Assembly (NCBI GenBank): GCA_003165095.1
Contig: PLSH01000219.1
Span: 1-18,793, forward strand
DNA length: 18,793 nucleotides
Source of the DNA: Acidobacteriaceae bacterium
GTDB taxonomy: Bacteria > Acidobacteriota > Terriglobia > Terriglobales > Acidobacteriaceae
Reading direction: 5' to 3'
The position numbers and the translations under genes are program-made. The notes beneath the pieces are model-generated. The model saw only the letters and a program-made list of their open reading frames with translations. It was not told the DNA's origin and searched no databases. This document shows positions 8,901-14,925 of the stretch, piece by piece (positions within the stretch are counted from its first letter, which is position 1; every line of letters starts with the position of its first letter).

Positions 8901-9256
8901 CCGCACGCCATTCCGATGCCTTCGAAACTCTCGACCGCGTTCGCAGCCACATTGCCAAGCCAGGTGCGCTGCGGAACAAAGTTGCAGTGGTCTCCCCAGG
9001 CCTCTACCACGTAAGACGCCGCGGCCACGCCGGGGAAGGTGTACTGCCCGGCGGCATTCGTCCGGGTGCCGATGTATTTCAGATGCCGGAAGAGGAAGAC
9101 CTCGTCATTCGCGATCGGAGCGCCTTTGGCGTCGACAACCTGCCCTGAAATATTCACCGGCCCCGGGGGCAAATGAACCACATGCCGGTAGCACGAGGTG
9201 GCGAGACACAGCAGAAGAGGGAGAAATGCTTTGACCGGGAGACGGTTGGGGGTCAT
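5957..9256 (-). CDS. Large lipoprotein: carboxypeptidase-regulatory-like, Asp-box propeller, Cys-rich inserts
   Basis: The 1,099 residues begin at ATG 9256. The frame is open upstream to 9337, but 9256 is chosen because a lipoprotein signal follows (LLLCLATSC, lipobox Cys22) and AGAGG lies about 9 nt upstream. Residues about 34-90 and 131-193 are two carboxypeptidase regulatory-like (CarboxypepD_reg) beta modules. A Pro/Thr-rich linker follows near 365-380. From about 390 on there are Asp-box repeats of a sialidase-like propeller: STNGGQT (418), STDNGQTF (489), SKDGGQNW (560) and SVDGGQTW (681). Residues 764-941 carry about 24 cysteines in two blocks placed between propeller strands (FGDYNG and YMAWASS). 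No catalytic sialidase triad is evident, so I favour a surface binding or glycan-interacting protein. It is a monocistronic unit. It is outer-membrane anchored only if the lipobox is used as predicted. Confidence 0.85.
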   Translation of the reverse strand: MTPNRLPVKAFLPLLLCLATSCYRHVVHLPPGPVNISGQVVDAKGAPIANDEVFLFRHLKYIGTRTNAAGQYTFPGVAAASYVVEAWGDHCNFVPQRTWLGNVAANAVESFEGIGMACGGEPTVNIGGTTGPYIISGHARDGAGQPIVGARIDLVRADDEVDGVEAVRFTDVNGSYSMSVRNDVYDLRISGPCSFTPSRIHIEQIHASLAQNFVGGSGCQTESQNSVNPTGSVFTMKQGGDTIGTTYVRVEQRASAADAQARLVEIEKEQPSVAFTLLTIAGYPAIERQATVKLPGLDRDADSSGGSSQPFLAITTAIADGSIVVRYESQLSASASAATIALFVQIGRNFNPNNLNELHGPPASTTPTQPSPAAPSHPITGLLLPGNMDPADFGELQIGASDVANAVVYGTQNAPFVSTNGGQTVNPSTYNFVNPPSATKTGAFGDPTVTVGAIYGTTKQDIYFVQEEQTAPAPTPANLIVIATGLYKSTDNGQTFNNVSFPVNCGSASFGCAVPDQEQLVADRLNRAVTSSGTADQLYMTWRNFPNPSNGTREIGVACSKDGGQNWQTDVTTLNVTGGDFGRPAVAPDGSLLVVFELFGSPSTLEVQKWSSCASGFTPAPGSPGTLASINDVANMPGLDRSPDGEYSLAFDSSDSSGKTVFGVYSNEATPGNDDIHGAESVDGGQTWSRDSIVSTSSNGHRYFPWLCSSAGKYFVTWYDRRHSTSAKPDLTAYYRSSIFDNGTTTSVGIGTEKNVSGVDDPECASGFVSGVSSPVEEAGCKNLPSGLVPGGACQSKCAPGQAGPCGSGAACDFRAATPCTTSGETCTTTRGQPKFGDYNGAACSQGILYMAWASSTAPSGGGCLLNGVSSSNASKCCSGQLSGSICAATSSTSCTANGGTCGGSLPKCCSNIGANGQCQANTCLPAIGLYTSSTCIGPACAGLPVQINYHQVGACNGYGTGSGLISAGPNQAFVIYRIDSIDNSGGTSPFNFNPGNSYVQQINPSALDTTVSMAQIFGLFAAVSNTVNAGQDYQLSTGEYVAITAQTNASDGASDADGRFYPLSYKRGSSDPPVSVVNENPGQTSWPYTPDCSTVYLH
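6485..6574 (-). other. Knottin-like cysteine pattern inside the Asp-box lipoprotein
   Basis: Residues 895-924 of the lipoprotein place six cysteines as C-x6-C-x6-CC-x8-C-x4-C (Cys895, 902, 909, 910, 919, 924). This is the spacing class of inhibitor cystine-knot peptides. A related unit sits directly before it, with CC-x8-C at Cys877, 878 and 887, so the motif may be duplicated. The pattern is seen in the sequence. The fold is inference. Confidence 0.5.
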
Positions 9257-9655
9257 TGCGGGGCACCTCTGGCCCTGACGGTTCAGGTCTGAATCGCTTT
9301 GGATGTGGGCACAACTCAGCCGATACTGCGGCTGCAAGGCGCTCTTCGTTCGATGCGGACGAAGGCAGAAATTTTCACCTCTAATGAGCAGGGTGTTTGC
9401 GTCAATCGGAATTTGCAGAAGGGGGAAGACGCTACTACGATTCCACGAGACAACGGAAGTGCTGCCGGTGTCAAGCGAATATTTGCAGAATACCTGCCCG
9501 CGGAGTCATGCGGCCTGATTCAGAGGCTGGCCGCCCCGTCCGATTCCAGCCGCGGCAGAGCTCTTTTCCATCCCCCACCCGCATGGCGTTCAAATGCATT
9601 GCAGCAACCCGGCGCATCAGGCAACAATGGATACCTGAAATCACTGGAGATACCC
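9257..9655. other. Long divergent intergenic region
   Basis: About 400 bp lie between the lipoprotein (minus) and the thymidine kinase (plus), and must hold both promoters. A 10-nt direct repeat, ATTTGCAGAA, occurs at 9411-9420 and 9481-9490, spaced 70 bp. The kinase frame stays open back to 9299, but the extra residues (Pro- and Ser-rich) resemble nothing in the family, so I treat it as non-coding. I see no RNA gene, terminator or clear promoter boxes here. Confidence 0.4.
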
Positions 9656-10264
9656 GTGCCAGGAAAATTGGAAATGATCGTTGGGCCCATGCGCAGCAAC
9701 AAGACGGCGGAGCTGCTGCGCAGAATCGAGACGCGCCGCCAGTACGCCCGCCAGTACGTCATGCTTTTGAAGCCCAGCGCCGACACCAAAGCGGCAACCG
9801 GGCTGGTGGAAAGCCGCAACCGCAACGGCTGCGAGAAAATGGAAGCGATCGAGTTTCCCTCTGCGAATCCCTGGGCCGTTCTGCCGGTCATGGCGGCCAC
9901 CGAGCAACGCATCGGCAAGCGCATGGAGTGTGTGGCGCTCGACGAGGGCCAGTTTGTCCAAGACCTTTTCCCGTTTACACGGCGACTGCTGGAGTCGGGC
10001 TACGACGTGATGGTCTCCGGCCTCGAACTCGATTTCCGCGGAATGCCGTTCGGTGAAATGCTCGATCTCTCCTGGCTGGTGCGCACCTACGCGGGAAATA
10101 TCACCGAGCTGGTGGCGTATTGCACCTGCGGAGCCAAGGCGCTCTACCCGCAGCGGCTGATCGACGGAAAACCGGTCCACTACTCCAGCCCCATTATTAT
10201 GGCCGGCGACTTCTACGAGCCGCGCTGTGCCGACCATTTTGTTCTGCCCGGGCGCCCGCATTAG
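9656..10264 (+). CDS. Thymidine kinase family (TK1 type), divergent P-loop
   Basis: This is a 202-residue TK1-type deoxynucleoside kinase, expected to phosphorylate thymidine (dT + ATP to dTMP) in the cytoplasm for nucleotide salvage. The start is GTG at 9656, with GGAGA at 9646-9650, giving the short N-terminus usual in the family. The P-loop is GPMRSNKT (residues 10-17); the family norm is GPMFSGKT, so the invariant Gly before Lys is Asn15 here. The Walker B/catalytic motif is LDEGQF (95-100), with Glu97 as expected base but Gly98 replacing Ala. LELDFRGMPFG (123-133) is the conserved DFRG element. The zinc-ligand set looks altered: Cys156 and Cys158 are only one residue apart instead of two, with Cys191 and His194. 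Family membership is clear. Whether activity and substrate remain those of Tdk is uncertain. It converges with the aminotransferase, 21 bp apart. Confidence 0.85.
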   Translation: MPGKLEMIVGPMRSNKTAELLRRIETRRQYARQYVMLLKPSADTKAATGLVESRNRNGCEKMEAIEFPSANPWAVLPVMAATEQRIGKRMECVALDEGQFVQDLFPFTRRLLESGYDVMVSGLELDFRGMPFGEMLDLSWLVRTYAGNITELVAYCTCGAKALYPQRLIDGKPVHYSSPIIMAGDFYEPRCADHFVLPGRPH

Positions 10265-10285
10265 CGCGGCAGTTCCAGGGCGGCG

Positions 10286-11476
10286 CTAGACCCTGCGCAG
10301 TCTCTCGCAAGCCTCATCCAGCTCCGAGTCCAGCTTGGCGAAGCAGAACCTCAATAAATCCTCACCACGTCCAGGCCGGAAGAACGCCGACCCTGCCACG
10401 GCAGCCACGCCGGTTTGGGCCAGCAGGTGACGGGCCTTTTCGGCCACGGTCTTGCCCGGCAACCGGGTAGCCCGCGCCAGGATGTAGTACGCGCCCTGAG
10501 GTACAGCGGGGTCCATTCCGGCAGCTTCAAGCGCGCTCAGCAACCGGCCGCGCTTGTCTTCATAGTCGGCGGCAATCTGCAGGTAGAAGCTGGGCGGAAG
10601 CTGCTCAAGGCCCGCCGCGGCTGCCACCTGGAACGGCGCGGGAGCGCAAACGTAGGTCAGGTCGTGGAAATGGGCCATGGCCGGCATCCACTTTGCGTCC
10701 GCGGTCACGTACCCCAGCCGCCAGCCGGTCACCGAGTATGTCTTACTGAATCCTGAAATCACAATCGTCCGTTCCCGCAGCCCCGGCAGCGTGGCCGGGC
10801 AGATGTGGCGAGCGCCGTCGTAGACGAAATACTCGTAAATCTCGTCGGTGAACAGGAACAGGTCGTGTTCAAGCACCAGCTGGGCTACGGCTTCAAGCTC
10901 GGGCAGCGTGAAGACTTTGCCGCTGGGGTTGGCCGGCGTGTTGAGCAGGATGGCGCGGGTGCGTGGCGTGATGGCTGCGCGCATCGCGTCCACATCGAGC
11001 TGCCAGTCGGGCTCGGCCAGCGCAACCAGCACCGGGTTTACGCGCAGCGACTTCAGCGTGTTCACGTGGTAGCCGTAAAAGGGCTCGAAGAGCAGCACCT
11101 CGTCGCCGGGATCGAGCAGCGCCATGGCGGCGGCGTGCAGGCCGGCCGTGGCGCCGCTGGCCACCATGACTTCTCGCTCGGAGTCGTACCGCAGGCCGTA
11201 ATCGCGCAGCTGTTTTTGCGCAATGGCCTCGCGCAGCCGCGCAATCCCGTCGCAGCGCGTGTAGATGTTCTGCCCCTCGCGGATGGCCTGGATGGCCGCG
11301 GCTTCAACCACCGCGGGCACCGGCGTATCGCACACGCCCTGGGCCAGGTTGATGCCGCCCATGCGGTCGCATTCCATGGTCATGGCGCGAATCTCGGACT
11401 GAAATGTGTCCGGCGCCAGATGGCTGAGGGCAAGCCGCGAGGCGGGCGCGGTTGGATTAGCTAAAGTGTTGGGCAC
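10286..11476 (-). CDS. Class I/II PLP-dependent aminotransferase
   Basis: This is a 396-residue fold-type I aminotransferase of the aspartate/kynurenine/methionine group, cytoplasmic and PLP-dependent. The PLP lysine is Lys245 in SGFSKTYSVTGWR, with the phosphate-contacting Arg253. Asn183 (NTPANPSG) and Asp211/Tyr214 (TDEIYEY) are the usual cofactor contacts. GINLAQGVCDTPVP (41-54) is the substrate-side loop, and the whole closely resembles YbdL/KAT-type enzymes acting on Met, Kyn or aromatic amino acids; the substrate is not decided by these motifs. The start is GTG at 11476 with AAGGAA about 8-9 nt upstream; the next Met (residue 32) would remove the N-terminal arm. It is divergent from hypA across a 131-bp region and convergent with the thymidine kinase, so it is probably transcribed alone. 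Confidence 0.92.
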   Translation of the reverse strand: MPNTLANPTAPASRLALSHLAPDTFQSEIRAMTMECDRMGGINLAQGVCDTPVPAVVEAAAIQAIREGQNIYTRCDGIARLREAIAQKQLRDYGLRYDSEREVMVASGATAGLHAAAMALLDPGDEVLLFEPFYGYHVNTLKSLRVNPVLVALAEPDWQLDVDAMRAAITPRTRAILLNTPANPSGKVFTLPELEAVAQLVLEHDLFLFTDEIYEYFVYDGARHICPATLPGLRERTIVISGFSKTYSVTGWRLGYVTADAKWMPAMAHFHDLTYVCAPAPFQVAAAAGLEQLPPSFYLQIAADYEDKRGRLLSALEAAGMDPAVPQGAYYILARATRLPGKTVAEKARHLLAQTGVAAVAGSAFFRPGRGEDLLRFCFAKLDSELDEACERLRRV

Positions 11477-11544
11477 GGGGAAGTTCCTTCGATAATATCT
11501 TACATTCCAGGCGCACTTTCCGGCCAGAAGAGATGGGAAGTGGA

Positions 11545-11558
11545 GTGAGCCGGCTCAC
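11545..11558. promoter_or_regulatory. Perfect 14-bp palindrome upstream of hypA
   Basis: GTGAGCCGGCTCAC reads the same on both strands and sits 50 bp before the hypA start, in the region shared with the divergent aminotransferase. This size and position suit a dimeric repressor or activator site. No regulator gene is adjacent. The match is exact; the function is inferred. Confidence 0.4.
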
Positions 11559-11607
11559 CATTCAGCCGGGGCCACGCATAGTATCGTCCTGTCAGAAGCG
11601 GGAGTCG

Positions 11608-12009
11608 ATGCACGAGCTTTCCATTGCCGCCAGCATTGTTGAATCGGTTACCGAGTCGCTCGCCGCCTACCCTGGCGCGCGCGTCAAAGAGGTGCGGCTG
11701 CGGGTGGGCGTGCTGGCCGCCGTGGTTGAGGATTCGCTGAAATTCTGCTGGGAGATCACCACCGAGGGCACGCCGCTGGCCGGCTCGGCGCTGGTGGTGA
11801 ACATGATTCCTGTTGTGCTGCACTGCGAAGCTTGCGGGCGGGATGCGGAGATCGAAGGCGTGCACAGCTTCCGCTGCCCGAGTTGCGGCGGCCTTTCGGG
11901 GGATTTGCGCCAGGGACGCGAGTTGGAGATTGATTCGATCGAGATTGAAGATCCGGAGCCTGAAGCAAGCGGAATTGCGGGGCCGGATCGAGTTGAGGAG
12001 CAAACATGA
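11608..12009 (+). CDS. hypA: Nickel metallochaperone HypA
   Basis: This is a 133-residue HypA/HybF protein that hands Ni(II) to the [NiFe]-hydrogenase large subunit together with HypB, and in some species serves urease. The N-terminus is MHELSIA; Met1 and His2 form the nickel site. The structural zinc ligands are two CxxC pairs: Cys73/Cys76 (CEAC) and Cys90/Cys93 (CPSC). The start at 11608 is forced by the MHEL motif, although the frame is open back to 11533; GGGAG lies just upstream (spacing short, 3 nt). The C-terminus has an acidic tail (about 110-133) beyond the family's usual 113-120 residues. The stop overlaps hypB by 4 nt (ATGA), implying translational coupling. No hydrogenase structural gene and no hypC, D, E or F is present in the window. 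Confidence 0.93.
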   Translation: MHELSIAASIVESVTESLAAYPGARVKEVRLRVGVLAAVVEDSLKFCWEITTEGTPLAGSALVVNMIPVVLHCEACGRDAEIEGVHSFRCPSCGGLSGDLRQGRELEIDSIEIEDPEPEASGIAGPDRVEEQT

Positions 12010-12689
12010 CCACCCGGATTGTGGAACTGCGGCGGGGAATTCTGAAGAAAAACGATGAGCTGGCTGCTGGATTACGCCAGCAGTTCACCTCGGCAGGTGT
12101 GCTGGTGCTGAACCTGGTTTCGAGCCCCGGAACGGGCAAGACGGCGTTCCTTGAGTTCACCTTGCGCGAATTGCTTGCCCGCGGCTCTCGTGCCGCGGCG
12201 CTGGTGGGCGATCTGGAGACCGACAACGACGCGCGCCGGCTCGCTGCCAGCGGCGCTCCGGTGCGGCAGATCAACACCCACGGAATTTGCCACCTGGACG
12301 CGGAGATGATCGGCAAGCACCTGGCCGGCTGGGAAGGCGTGGCATTAGGCGGCCTCGACTACCTGTTTATCGAGAATGTCGGCAACCTGGTTTGCCCTTC
12401 GAGCTACGACCTCGGGGAGAAAATTCGCGTGGCTCTGCTCAGCGTGACCGAGGGCGAGGACAAGCCTCTGAAGTACCCCACGCTGTTCAACTCAGCCGAT
12501 GCCGCGGTGATTACGAAGATCGATATTTCGGAGCCCTGCGGGTTTGACCGGGAGCTGGCGCTCCACAACGTCAACGAGATTCGGCCGGGGATACGGATCT
12601 TTGAGACCTCAGCCAAGACGGGCGCGGGCATGGAGGATTGGCTGGGGTATTTGGCGGAGGAACGGGCGGCGCGGCAGGCGACAAATTAG
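12006..12689 (+). CDS. hypB: Nickel-insertion GTPase HypB
   Basis: This is a 227-residue SIMIBI-class GTPase that drives nickel transfer to hydrogenase (or urease) maturation with HypA, in the cytoplasm. The P-loop is SSPGTGKT (39-46), the switch region is VGDLETDND (67-75), and TKID (170-173) gives guanine specificity. The G-domain metal site is present: Cys95-His96 in GICHLDA, and Cys130 in ENVGNLVCP. The N-terminal CxxCGC nickel site and the His-rich stretch of many HypB proteins are absent, so it resembles the short (Helicobacter/Archaea-type) form. ATG 12006 overlaps the hypA stop. It is followed 47 bp later by a toxin-antitoxin pair, probably a separate unit. Confidence 0.93.
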   Translation: MTTRIVELRRGILKKNDELAAGLRQQFTSAGVLVLNLVSSPGTGKTAFLEFTLRELLARGSRAAALVGDLETDNDARRLAASGAPVRQINTHGICHLDAEMIGKHLAGWEGVALGGLDYLFIENVGNLVCPSSYDLGEKIRVALLSVTEGEDKPLKYPTLFNSADAAVITKIDISEPCGFDRELALHNVNEIRPGIRIFETSAKTGAGMEDWLGYLAEERAARQATN

Positions 12690-12694
12690 CCGAG

Positions 12695-12721
12695 GTGTTC
12701 TAAAGTAGTAGTAGGTAACAC
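12695..12721. promoter_or_regulatory. Inverted repeat before the toxin-antitoxin genes
   Basis: GTGTT (12695-12699) and AACAC (12717-12721) form inverted half-sites 17 bp apart, ending 15 bp before the antitoxin start. A GTA triplet repeat (about 12706-12714) lies between them. Ribbon-helix-helix antitoxins commonly repress their own operon at such sites, so this is an operator candidate. The arms are only 5 bp and could be chance. Confidence 0.3.
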
Positions 12722-12736
12722 TTTGGAGGGTCAGCC

Positions 12737-13021
12737 ATGCCAAACGCAGCAACCACAAGCCTTAAGCTCGATTCTGAACTCAAAGAGCGCGTGCAGCAAC
12801 TGGCAAGGGCGCGCAGGCGCACGGTGCACTGGATCATGCGCGAGGCCGTTGAGCAGTATGTTGGCCGCGAAGAGAAGCGTGAACAGTTCCGGCAAGGTGC
12901 GCTGGCGGCCTGGGACGAATATCGGGCAACGGGTTTGCACGTTACCGCCGATCGGGCAGACGAGTGGCTGGCCAAACTGGAAGCAGGAGAGGACGCCGAG
13001 GCCCCTGAATGCCACGCCTGA
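12737..13021 (+). CDS. Ribbon-helix-helix antitoxin (ParD/CopG type)
   Basis: This is a 94-residue antitoxin of a type II system. Residues 7-50 form the expected ribbon-helix-helix DNA-binding fold: TSLKLD as the beta strand, then ELKERVQQLARA and HWIMREAVEQYVGRE as helices. The C-terminal part (about 55-94) is acidic, with DEWLAKLEAGEDAEAPE, and should wrap the toxin and neutralise it. GGAGGG at 12725-12730 gives a strong ribosome binding site at proper spacing. The toxin start lies 13 nt inside its 3' end, the usual arrangement for coupled synthesis with antitoxin first. It is probably autoregulated by the complex; see the inverted repeat upstream. Family level is firm, subfamily less so (CopG, ParD or RelB-like). 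Confidence 0.85.
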   Translation: MPNAATTSLKLDSELKERVQQLARARRRTVHWIMREAVEQYVGREEKREQFRQGALAAWDEYRATGLHVTADRADEWLAKLEAGEDAEAPECHA

Positions 13022-13299
13022 GATGGACGCCGCAGAGCCTGAGCGATGTGGCTCGCCTGCATGGGTTTCTGGCGCCCAAGAGCACGGACGCAGCCAGCCG
13101 GGCCGTAAAGGCGATTCGAGAGGGAGTGAAGCTGCTCGAAAGCCATCCCGAAATGGGACGGCCGGTTGAGGAACTGCCTGTCGAATTTCGGGAGTGGATT
13201 ATCGAGTTTGGCAGCGGGGCGTATATCGTTCTATATCGCTACGATGGCAAGGAAGTGGTGATTCTCGCCGTTCGGCCTGGGCGTGAGGCAGGGTACTGA
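13009..13299 (+). CDS. RelE/ParE-family toxin
   Basis: This is a 96-residue toxin of the RelE/ParE superfamily. The order of elements fits: an N-terminal strand (LRWTPQSLSDVARL), two helices, then the beta sheet (EFREWIIEFGSGAYIVLYRY and EVVILAVRPGRE). The block GRPVEELP (near 50-57) and the final VRPGREAGY are typical of ParE. ParE members poison DNA gyrase and RelE members cleave mRNA in the ribosome; the sequence favours ParE, without a diagnostic residue. It starts in the antitoxin's 3' end (13-nt overlap) and is followed by the repeat-like intergenic stretch. Confidence 0.85.
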   Translation: MPRLRWTPQSLSDVARLHGFLAPKSTDAASRAVKAIREGVKLLESHPEMGRPVEELPVEFREWIIEFGSGAYIVLYRYDGKEVVILAVRPGREAGY

Positions 13300-13448
13300 G
13301 GGGCTTACTTTCCCATGCTTCAGAATCGAGACATGGGGCACTTGGCGGAGCGTGAAGCTGGATTCGTGCCGTCCCACCCTGGAGGCAAAAACGAAAGCGC
13401 TGTGCGCATAGCGCGCCCAGATGGGGCACCCGGATCCGTTCGGCGGCG
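13300..13448. repeat. Intergenic hairpin cluster and possible non-coding repeat
   Basis: The 149-bp convergent gap between the toxin and the membrane ferritin holds CCCATG/CATGGG arms (13312-13317 and 13332-13337) and GCGCT/AGCGC arms (13397-13401 and 13410-13414). ATGGGGCAC occurs twice as a direct repeat (13333-13341 and about 13421-13429). No long T-run follows, so a simple intrinsic terminator is not evident. The pattern looks like a degenerate dispersed element, which cannot be confirmed from one copy. Confidence 0.35.
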
Positions 13449-14654
13449 TTACATTCCGCTCTTGCCCAGCAAAATACCAATTCCATAGGTGACCGCGCCT
13501 TCGAGGGCGCCGACCACTGTCATCTCCAGCCCGGAAGCCCACCAGGAGCGCACCGTAATGAGCGACTTTGCCGCGCCGACGGCAAAATGCGCGGCCAGCG
13601 AGACGATGGCGGCGGCGATTACGGCCTCAATGCCGCTGAGGAAGAAGAACGGAATGATGGGGATGGCCGCGCCGATGGCAGTCGAGAGCGCGCCGGAGCT
13701 GGCCGAGACCAGGGGGTTCGAGAGCGCCTCCTCTGAGGAGCCGAGCCGCTCGCTGGCCAGCGCGCGGAGCAACTGCTCGGGATCGCTGGCGATGTGGTTC
13801 ACCATGTGCATGGCGTCCGCCTCGGGCAGACCCTTGACCTGGTAGTAGAGCGAGAGCAGTTCGCGGGCCTCGGGGCCGTTCATCTGGATGGCCTCGCGCT
13901 CGCGGGCGATCTCAGCGTGGTAAATCTCGCGCTCGCTCTTGGCGGCGAGGTACGCGCCGGAGCCCATGGAGAGGGCGCTGGCGATCATGCCGGCGAGGCC
14001 AGCGAGGAGCACGTATTTGCTGTCGCCCGCGGTGGCGCCGGAGACGCCGGAGACGATGCCGAAGATGGCGCCCAGGCCGTCGTTCACCCCGTAGATGGCG
14101 TCGCCGATCCATGCGCCGGGCTGCTTGCGTCCCTGGCTGCGCTTGGCCAGCATCTCTTCGAGCACGGCTTTGGGGTCGATTTTGGGCGCGGTGGCGGAGG
14201 GGGTGTAGTGGCCGCGCAGCAACGAGCCGAGCTCGCGATAGTGGTCTTTTTCGTCCTCGATTACGTGGTCGAGGATGGCGATGGAACCCTCGTCGCCGAG
14301 TGCCTTGAGCTGCTCGCCGTAGGTGGCGATGTGGCGGCTCTCTTCGATTTCAAGGCGTCGCAAGGCCATGCGGACGCCTCCGGCGCGGTTGGCAAGCGAG
14401 TCTGCCTCGCCGCCGGGCTTGCCCCTGTAGACAGGCTCGGTCCCGCCCAGTTCAAGGATGCGGCCGTGCCAGAGGGCAGCGTGCTCCCACTCTGCGCTGG
14501 CGAGGTGGCGGAGAATCTGGGCACGGACGGGATCGTTGTCGCGCTCGGCCAGGGCCAGGTAGGTGTGGTAGGCCTCCACTTCGGCCTGCCAGTTTCTTTC
14601 CAGCGCAGCCAGAATCTTCCTGGTCCGGGCACCGCTCAGCAATGCAATAGGCAT
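13449..14654 (-). CDS. Membrane-bound ferritin, MbfA/Er-VIT type
   Basis: This is a 401-residue fusion of a ferritin-like diiron domain and a CCC1/VIT1 iron-transport domain, placed in the inner membrane. It probably exports or sequesters Fe(II), protecting against iron and peroxide stress. The N-terminal four-helix domain (about 10-150) has Glu27/His30, Glu55/Glu57/His58, Glu104/Glu105/His108 and Glu133/Glu135/His138, matching erythrin diiron ligands. The C-terminal domain (about 180-400) has the VIT1 signature GDAIYGVNDGLG (184-195) and about five helices. The start ATG 14654 (MPIALLSG) fits the family; the frame is open to 14783 but the extra 43 codons look like non-coding leader. A GAGGA lies about 10 nt upstream. 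It is divergent from the sugar transporter across 271 bp. I found no Fur or Irr box. Confidence 0.92.
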   Translation of the reverse strand: MPIALLSGARTRKILAALERNWQAEVEAYHTYLALAERDNDPVRAQILRHLASAEWEHAALWHGRILELGGTEPVYRGKPGGEADSLANRAGGVRMALRRLEIEESRHIATYGEQLKALGDEGSIAILDHVIEDEKDHYRELGSLLRGHYTPSATAPKIDPKAVLEEMLAKRSQGRKQPGAWIGDAIYGVNDGLGAIFGIVSGVSGATAGDSKYVLLAGLAGMIASALSMGSGAYLAAKSEREIYHAEIAREREAIQMNGPEARELLSLYYQVKGLPEADAMHMVNHIASDPEQLLRALASERLGSSEEALSNPLVSASSGALSTAIGAAIPIIPFFFLSGIEAVIAAAIVSLAAHFAVGAAKSLITVRSWWASGLEMTVVGALEGAVTYGIGILLGKSGM

Positions 14655-14925
14655 CTCGGTTTTTCCTCGCCTTCTCATGAGAATAGCGGAGATTGCCCGC
14701 TCACCGGTAGGGGCCGGCAAGGCCCCGGCGTCAATATCCACTTTCCACCTGCACGGTCTGCCGTATAGTGTTGTGTGCAGCAAGAAGGCCGGATTGCGCG
14801 AACCACTGCAAATCCGAGTGTGGAGGACGCCCGTTGCCTTCTAGCCAATTGCGACGATTCAGGTCGCGAGAAAACAGCCCAAGCCGGGCAAAAATCGAAT
14901 TTGAAGAAACGGGGAATCACGTTTT
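14655..14925. other. Divergent intergenic region, ferritin/sugar transporter
   Basis: This 271-bp region must contain promoters for both the minus-strand ferritin and the plus-strand transporter. I find no convincing operator, riboswitch, RNA gene or iron-regulator site. The ferritin frame continues through part of it (to 14783) without family-like residues. Confidence 0.4.

Noticed and set aside
9299..9655. N-terminal extension of the thymidine kinase frame
   Set aside because: The open frame continues upstream, but the P-loop lies within about 10 residues of the start in this family, and GTG 9656 has a proper ribosome binding site.
13794..14768. 324-codon plus-strand open frame opposite the membrane ferritin
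   Set aside because: Val/Gly/Ala-rich antisense of the ferritin, with no recognisable motif; the ferritin frame has conserved diiron ligands.
14655..14783. 43-codon N-terminal extension of the membrane ferritin
   Set aside because: The extra residues do not fit the family, and ATG 14654 gives the usual MPIALLSG-like start with GAGGA upstream.
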